A stretch of DNA of 64,000 bases from Nelumbo lutea (lineage: Eukaryota; Streptophyta; Magnoliopsida; Proteales; Nelumbonaceae), in contig JAKGHH010000002.1 of NCBI GenBank assembly GCA_022828595.1, positions 46,036,222 to 46,100,221 on the forward strand, in the 5' to 3' direction. The first letter of the stretch is position 1, and the number at the start of each line of letters is the position of its first letter. This document shows, piece after piece, positions 57,892 to 64,000 of this stretch. The translations under genes were made by a program, and so were the position numbers. The notes under the pieces were generated by a model. It was not told the origin of the DNA. It did not search any database and saw only the letters and a list, made by a program, of their open reading frames with translations.

Positions 57892-59480
57892 ATGCTGGGA
57901 AGGAGATCTCCGAGGAGAGAAATAGTAGAACTTATACCTGAGATAGAGAGATACCTCCATCACCAACTACACAACCAAATGGCCGGGATCGATGATTAAC
58001 AACCCAGAAAGCTGAAGGAGTATTTCACTTCGACCTAGTATAACCTTTCATCCTGCATACTGTTGTCGGATACCCAAGCCTTACAGTATGAGATTAAATC
58101 AAGCACAACCCATATGCTCCCCTCTTTCTACAAGTGATGACCCATACAAACACATAGATGAGTTTTTGGAAATCTGTTCCATTGTAAAGATCTAAAACTT
58201 TATTGACGATAACCTTAGATTAACTCTTTTCCCCTTCTCCTTGAAAGAAAAGGCTAAGCATTGGTTGGGAACTATAGAGAGACCTATTAGAACTTGTGAA
58301 TAAATGCAACAAGAAATCCTTAGAAAGTTCTACCCTATAGGACGAACCAACACCATGAGAAGAGCCATTACTAGATTCACCTAAACAGTGGGTGAACAAA
58401 TTCACGAGTCTTGGGAATAAAATGAAAGAGTTGTTGAGAAAGTACCCACACCATGGCCTATCCAAGTGGCAAATTGTCCAAGCCTTCTATGAAGGTTTGA
58501 CAGATCAATACAGGCAAATGGTAGATGCATCTTGTGGTGGGGCGTTTATGAGTAAAATTGAGGATGAAGCGTATGCTCTTTTCGAAATATTAAGTGAAAA
58601 TTCCATCAACAATGCATCATTATATTCCTATGAGAGGACGGTGGAACCCTCAATGAGGGTAGGGCTCTACGAAGCCAGGAACAGTATAGAACCCAAGGCA
58701 AGAATGGATCTGAATGAAATCTCTAGAAAATTGGATAAGGTAGATCTTGTAGCCCAAAAGCTTGATCAATTCTTCACCTATAACCAACAACAGGGCCATC
58801 TACAACACCTTATCCTAAAGTTTGTTCCATTGTGCCAGCCCAGCCCACCAAATTGATGATTGTCCAACGGTGGCCTAGTTTCTACTGTTTATCCAAGAAT
58901 AGGTTCAGGCAGCCCAAAGTTTCTCGAGGTCTAATAATGACCCATTTTCAAATACTTACAACCCTGGGTAAAGAAATCATCCTAACTTTTCTTGGACGAC
59001 ACATCAACCTAACACCCAGGCCCAATAGTACCATCCATCTAACTCCATGGCCCAGCAATTTCAGAGGCCACAAGTGTAGAGCCTATTCCAGTAGACTTAC
59101 CCTAGGAACCAGTCGGTCCAACCTTATCAGGTTTACTCACAACCTCCTCAGACCAATACAGTTAATGACAAATTCATGCAGCTTTAGCAACTGATTCTAA
59201 CTCAGCAACAGTCCATTGTTAGATTAGAGAGCCAAATAGGACAGCTAGCCAAAGCCAATGCAAGGAGAGAAGTAGGACAACTACCGAGTTAATCAGTTGC
59301 AAATCCTAGAAATCAGCCCCCGGGTTTTCCTCCACAGCAGGTTCAACCACCTCCTAAGAACCCTCAGTTTGAAAATGCCAAGGCTGTTACAACCTTAAGG
59401 AGTGGGAGGATTTTAAAGGACCCATATGAGAAAAAGAAATTTGAAAACAATAGTGAATATGACAAGGAGCAAGAAGACCA
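57892..59480 (+). pseudogene. gag of the left arm
   Basis: Starts MLGRRSPRREIVELIPEIER at 57892. Frameshifted until 58392, then 154 open residues with the Retrotrans_gag C-terminal half: MKELLRKYPHHGLSKWQIVQ, AFYEGLTDQYRQMVDASCGG, AFMSKIEDEAYALFEILSEN, similar to Athila/Tat gag (ESWERFKELLRKCPHHG). Later pieces read FENAKAVTTLRSGRIL, a motif preceding the protease in autonomous relatives, and then stop near the G run. Not functional. Confidence 0.75.
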
Positions 59481-59687
59481 TAAGTTGCGGGGGGGGGGGG
59501 GGGGGGGGGGGGGGTGGACGCAATCACTCACTTCAAACATCTACACTTCCAGACTCACTTTCTTCTTTACATAGACAGAGCTCAGATTGGCTAACCAAAG
59601 GGAACTACAGGTCGGTTCCCTATAGGTTCTTTTTCTAAATTTTCCTTTCCTTTTTCTCCCCCCCCTCCCACCCAACTTTCAAATTTC
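59451..59687. other. Spacer between the palindrome arms
   Basis: About 237 bases not shared between arms. Left of the G run the gag frame of the left arm continues (NNSEYDKEQEDHK); right of it no homology to the gag is seen until GAAATTTGAAAG at about 59680. No gene. Confidence 0.6.
59489..59514. repeat. 26-base G run at the palindrome centre
   Basis: TTGC is followed by 26 consecutive G, then TGGACG. A shorter C run (8 C at 59658-59665) lies on the other side of the centre. It may be real, G-quadruplex-forming sequence or an assembly/sequencing artefact. Confidence 0.85.
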
Positions 59688-61234
59688 TTTTTCTCATACG
59701 GGTCCTCTAAAATCCTCCCACTCCTTAAGGTCATAATAGCCTTGGCATTTTCAAACTGATGGTTCTTAGGAGGTGGTTGAATCTTTTGTGGAGGAAAACC
59801 TAGTGGCTGATTTCTAGGATTCACAACCGGTTGACTCGGTAGTTATCCTTCTTCTCTCCTCGCATTGGCTTTGGCTAACTGTCCTATTTGGCTCTCTAAT
59901 CTAGCGATAGGCTGCTACTGAGTTAGAATCAGTTGCTAAAGCTGCATGAATTTGTTATCAATTGTACTGGTCTAAGGAGGTTGTGAGTAAACCTGATAAG
60001 GTTGGACCGACTGGTTCCTAGGGTAAGTCTACTGGAATAGGCTCTACACTTGTGGCCTCTGAAATTGCTGGGCCATGGAGTTAGATGGATGGTACTACTT
60101 GGACTATGTGTTAGGTTGATGTGTCCCCCAAGAAAAGTTAGGGTGATTTCTCCACCCAGTGTTGTAAGTATTTTGAAAATGGGTCATTGTTAGGCCTCAA
60201 GAAACTCTAGGCTTCTTGAACCTGTTATTGGATAAACGGTGGAAATTGGGCCTCCGTTTTCAATCATCAACTTGTTCATCCAGGCTGGCATAAATGGAAC
60301 AAACTTTAGGATAAGGTGTAGATGGGCCCGATTGCTAGTTATAGGTAAAGAATTGATCAAGCTTTTGGGCTAGAAGATCTACCTTGTCCAATTTTTTAGA
60401 AAGTGCATTCAGGTCCATTCTTGCCTTGGGTTCTATACTGTTCCTAACTTCATAGAGCCCTATCCTCTTTTAGGGTCCCATCGACCTCTCATAGGAATAT
60501 AATGATGCATTGTTGATGGAATTTTTACTCAATGTTTCGAAAAGAGCATACGCTTCATCCTCACTTTTACTCATAAATACCCCCCACAAGATGCATCTAC
60601 CATTTGACTGTATTGATCAGTTAAAGCTTCATAGAAGGCTTGGACAATTTTCCACTTGGACAGGCCATGGTATGGGCATTTTCTCAACAGCTCTTTCATT
60701 CTCTCCCAAGACTCGTGAATTTGTTCACCTGGTGTTTGGGAGAATCCCGTGATGGCTCTTCTCATGGTGTGGTTCGCCCTATAGGGTAGAACTTTTTGAG
60801 GAATTCTTGCTGCATTTCTACCCAAGTTCTAATAGGTTTCCCTATAGTTCCCAACCAGTGCTTGGCCTTGTCTTCCAATTAGATGGGGAAAAGAGTTAAT
60901 CTAAGGGCATCATCATTAAAGTTTTGGATCCTTACAATGGAAAAGATTTCTAGAAACTCATCTATGTGTTTGTATGGGTCGTCATACCGGTTCCCATAGA
61001 AAGAGGGGAGCATCTAGATTGTGCTTGATTTAATCTCATACTACGAGGCTTGGGTATCCAGCAACTGTATGCAAGATGAAGGGTTATACTAGGTCGGAGC
61101 AAAATACTCTTTTAGCTTTCTGGGCTGTTCATCATCGGTCCCAGCCATTTGGTTGCGTTGCTGGTGGTGGAGGTATCTCTTTATCTCAAGTATGGTTCTA
61201 CTATTTCTCTCCTCAGAGATCTCCTTCCCAACAT
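59591..61234 (-). pseudogene. gag of the right arm
   Basis: Minus-strand start MLGRRSLR-type at 61234, then a better preserved N-terminal half than the left arm (YGNRYDDPYKHIDEFLEIFS, ALRLTLFP, KAKHWLGTIGKPIRTWVEMQ) with stops, and 84 open residues at 60571-60825: TPGEQIHESWERMKELLRKC, SKWKIVQAFYEALTDQYSQM, VDASCGG. It ends with FENAKAIMTLRSGRILEDPY and a Gly/Glu-rich tail that comes from the spacer (59591-59690). Frameshifts and stops make it inactive. Confidence 0.75.
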
Positions 61235-62963
61235 AAAACTCAGAAGTCCCTTTTTCTTCTTTTTTTTTTTTGAATTTTGAACTTTAATTTCAAACTTAGA
61301 TTTTGAAATTTAAGTTCTAAAATTTAAACTCAAATTTGATTTTTTTTTTAATTTTTGATTTTCTCTTTTTTTTTTGAATTTTGAAATTGAAATTTAGATT
61401 TTGAAATTTAAATTCCAAAAATTTAAATTCAAATTTGAATTTTTAAAATTTTTTTAAAAAAATGCAAGCAACTCAAACACACGACCTACGGGCTGACCTA
61501 AGGTTTCCTAAACTAGTGGTTCAATCAATGTGAATCTTCTTAGGTTCACTAGGAATTACACCACTTCCTTTGTTTAGCCAGGTAAGAGGTGGGGATGTGG
61601 GAGGCTTCCCTTGCTCTTGCAAGGACCTAATTAAGTAACCACAAAACCCTCTTAGGCATATCCAGTTAACCTATTTCCTTAGACACCTACCCCGGTTATG
61701 GAAAGTAGTTACAAGCTTCCCTAAAATTCAGCACACTTTTGAATCATATGTGTGGGGCCTCCTAAAGGATCTTGCTATCCAAATTTTAAATTAAGGTTTA
61801 GGGTGAACCGCACACGAAAAGGTGTTGGTTTTTGGGCCAAGGAAGGGTAATGAAATCCCCACCTTATCTTATTTAAATTGGATTGCCCTTAAATGGATTA
61901 ACAGAAAAACACAATAAACAAAATAAATGCAACTAATTATAATGCATGAACAGTTATCTCTAATATGCAATTCAGCAATAAAAGAATAAAACAAATTAAT
62001 TCAGTAGAGAGAGCAATTAAAAAAAATGAAAAACCCTAAAACATTAACAACTAACAAGATGATTTCAGCAATTAAGTAATCCTATATGATACATGCTCTA
62101 GAACATATCAAACCCTAAATGTTGGAATGCAAATGGAAAAAATTTTAAAATATTAATTTGTTTTTTTGAAATTCGAATTTTGAAATTTAAATTTTGAAAT
62201 TTAAATTCAAATTCAAGTTCAAATTTAGATACAAATTAAAATTAAAATTTTGAAATTTAAACTCAAATTCAAATTTTTGAATAATTTCCTAATTAACAAT
62301 TAATTACTCAATTAAATAACTAATTAATTAAAGGGCAATTAAGTAAAGCAACAAATAATTATAGCAAAAAAAATAAAAGGATTAATTATGCTAAACAAAG
62401 AATTAACAACTATAGAAATAAATACTAACAAGGGAGATTGCTACTCTAAGGATTAAACAGAAAATAAAAAAAATAAGACTATGTCGCAATATAAAAATTA
62501 AAGAAACGAAGTGAGTTTCTAATCTGAAAATAAAGAAAAACAGAACCTAACAATGGTAAACAGAAATTGAATTTGCTCAAGAATTGAAACAAAAATAAAA
62601 CTAGATCTAAAGACAAAACAAAAGAAAAATAAAAAAAAATATAGTCGAATCTGTTAAGAAATAAAAATAACAATAAATAACCAAAGATTTGAAAACACTA
62701 ATCTACCAAGATAAATTCAAAAATAAAAAGAAAAATCAGAAATAAGTTGAGACGACCACACCTGAATCGCTACCCAATATTTTTCTTTTTTTCTTTGTGC
62801 GTAGTTCAGCAGTGTTCCGGCACCCTGCCTTCGGCTGCTACATCTTGCAAAAACAAAGAAGAATTATGAGAGTTTTATTTCTAAAGATCATAAAACTAAC
62901 GAAATAAAAAAAATAATGTAAACGGATCCGAAGCAAAGAAATAAAAGTTTTTAAGCCGTTGTT
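61235..62963 (-). other. Leader of the right arm
   Basis: Same layout as the left leader in inverse order: AT-rich AAATTTAAATTCAAATTTGA blocks at 61265-61460 and 62155-62290, GC-richer core at 61480-61870. No conserved ORF. Confidence 0.6.
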
Positions 62964-62981
62964 TCCTCGGCAACGGTGCCA
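62964..62981 (-). other. Primer-binding site, right arm
   Basis: Minus strand TGGCACCGTTGCCGAGGA, 16 of 18 bases as in the Asp-tRNA-type site TGGCGCCGTTGCCGGGGA. Confidence 0.75.
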
Positions 62982-63030
62982 AAAACTGTGCGCGCGGGAT
63001 GCATCGTCAAACACACATGACACCAGTTTA

Positions 63031-64000
63031 ATAATTTATATTTTTCCAATCCTCAAAAGTATATAAAGAACATATTTTTTGAGGAAGGGGTCGAATCCTC
63101 AGGGAAGCAAGGTTAAAAATTATTATTTTGTTTCGGACAAATAAGAAAAAGAAAACAAATTTGGGATTTGTAGAAAATAAGAAAATAAAATTTATTAAAA
63201 CTGAAATTAAATATTCAGAGTTGAAAAAGACAAGACATAAAATTCAGAAATTAATAAGAAAATAAATAAAAGTATGCTGAAATTCTTTTCCAGCGGTGGT
63301 AACTTTCCGGGAAGACAAAATGCAAGTTGTTCCTCCTCTGTTCAACTCTCGAACCCCTCGAGACACCTTAGCCTTGAACCGGGTGAATTTAAATCTTCAA
63401 AAGACAAAGAAAAATAGAAATTAAATCAAACCAAAATAAAAAATTACAGAAATTAAATTGCTAGAAAAACTAAATAACAAAAAGAAAGAAAAAAAATGGT
63501 GGATCAAATCCAATGGCGGTAGTTGCAGGTTGGACGAACTGCTTGCAGGAACCCCTCTTGACAAGAATTGGACGTCCTCCTTCCTATAACCCTTGAACCC
63601 CTCAAAAAGCCTTGGCCTTGTGAACTGGGCTAACCAACCCCTTCTCCAGGGCCCTTGGGGTCCTTTTCATAGAGAATGGTGGACAAAACTAGGATTAGAA
63701 AGAGAGGGGCGGCTAGTGGGTTTGTGCAAAAATGGGCACCCCTAAGGTTTAGGAATGGAGGGTTAGGATTAAACTAGAGAGATCCTACGGCAAGAGTGAA
63801 AGGAGAGGGCACCTATAAGTAGGGAAGGCTGGGATTTAAGCTCCTAGGATAGAATGGTGGAGATTTGGGCACCTAGGGCTGAAAGGTGGAGATTAAAAGG
63901 AGTGGGTGGTGCCATAGGGCGAGTGGCTGAGATAGAGAGAGAAGATCTAAGGGTATGAGAGATTACTAAGGTTTGGATGGTTGAGATTAGATGTTAGGGA
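63031..64000 (-). repeat. Probable LTR of the right-arm element, cut by the window end
   Basis: Lies directly upstream (on the minus strand) of the primer site. Contains GGGGTCGAATCCTCAGGGAA near 63090, a phrase usual in U5 of plant gypsy LTRs. An internal duplication places GAACCCCTCGAGACACCTTA (63353) and GAACCCCTCAAAAAGCCTTG (63595) about 240 bases apart. The outer end is beyond 64000, so no target duplication can be checked. Confidence 0.45.

Larger units (their letters stand above)
56140..59450 (+). mobile_element. Left arm of palindromic gypsy-type element (plus orientation)
   Basis: Primer site, leader and gag of a gypsy-type element in plus orientation, matched in inverse orientation by 59688-63030. 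Homology begins at GGTGTC...GTTTGACGATGCATCCC and ends at GAGAAAAAGAAATTTGAAA. No LTR precedes the primer site on this side. No protease, RT or integrase. Confidence 0.8.
59688..63030 (-). mobile_element. Right arm of palindromic gypsy-type element (minus orientation)
   Basis: Inverse copy of 56140-59450: gag 61234 down to about 59690, leader with the same AT-rich blocks, primer site at 62964-62981. Beyond 63030 the sequence is not matched on the left side and is probably the LTR. Confidence 0.8.

Noticed and set aside
59426..59638. ORF across the G run (poly-Gly)
   Set aside because: Created by the homopolymer; continuous with gag on one side only.

Overview
This window is repeat-dominated nuclear DNA of a flowering plant. 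The evidence is Ty1/copia and Ty3/gypsy retrotransposons with initiator-Met, Asp-like and Arg-like primer sites, a plant non-LTR LINE, Helitrons, hAT-, Harbinger- and Mutator-type short elements, and the remnant of a G-type lectin receptor-like kinase. I find no intact host gene, no rRNA or tRNA gene and no bacterial-type operon. Every coding region I can recognise is broken by stops, frameshifts, deletions or insertions. Species cannot be named from this sequence.

Layout. 1-13 kb is old and AT-rich: a diverged tandem repeat at the left edge, a LINE cut into pieces (endonuclease about 2.8 kb, reverse transcriptase about 4.2-4.8 kb, RNase H end about 11.5-12.5 kb) by short inverted-repeat elements and a Helitron, and an approximately 2 kb tandem duplication that shares one dated MITE insertion. 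13.1-14.1 kb is the kinase pseudogene, carrying a 170-bp Mutator-like MITE with a perfect 9-bp target duplication. 14.3-30.2 kb is a plus-strand copia element (A). A minus-strand relative (B, 18065-26660) is inserted in its gag with the exact 5-bp duplication GCTCG. 31.4-33 kb is a minisatellite of about 52-bp and 22-bp units, and 33.4-34.3 kb holds five diverged copies of a roughly 160-bp repeat, followed by a TATA-like site and a hAT-type element. 36.0-55.3 kb is a Tat/Retand-type gypsy element (E) with both LTRs and target duplication AATAA. Its reverse transcriptase is split by a third copia (C, 39940-48437), whose 3' LTR in turn holds a solo LTR (D). 56.1-63.0 kb is a large imperfect palindrome: two tail-to-tail copies of the primer site, leader and gag of another gypsy-type element, each arm about 3.3 kb, meeting at a short centre with a 26-base G run. 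The right arm runs into what looks like its LTR, which leaves the window at 64000.

How parts relate. The nesting gives an order of events: E before C before D, A before B, and LINE before Helitron/MITEs. The most distinctive items are (1) the palindromic gag pair, (2) an antisense, intron-containing gene of the 'putative gypsy type transposon' (Transposase_28) kind in the 3' region of E with its own TATA box, (3) a 42-bp repeat inside the E LTRs that differs by one copy between the two LTRs, and (4) the minisatellite at 31.4-33 kb. All boundaries were read by eye, so coordinates of degenerate elements are accurate to a few bases at defined termini and tens of bases elsewhere.
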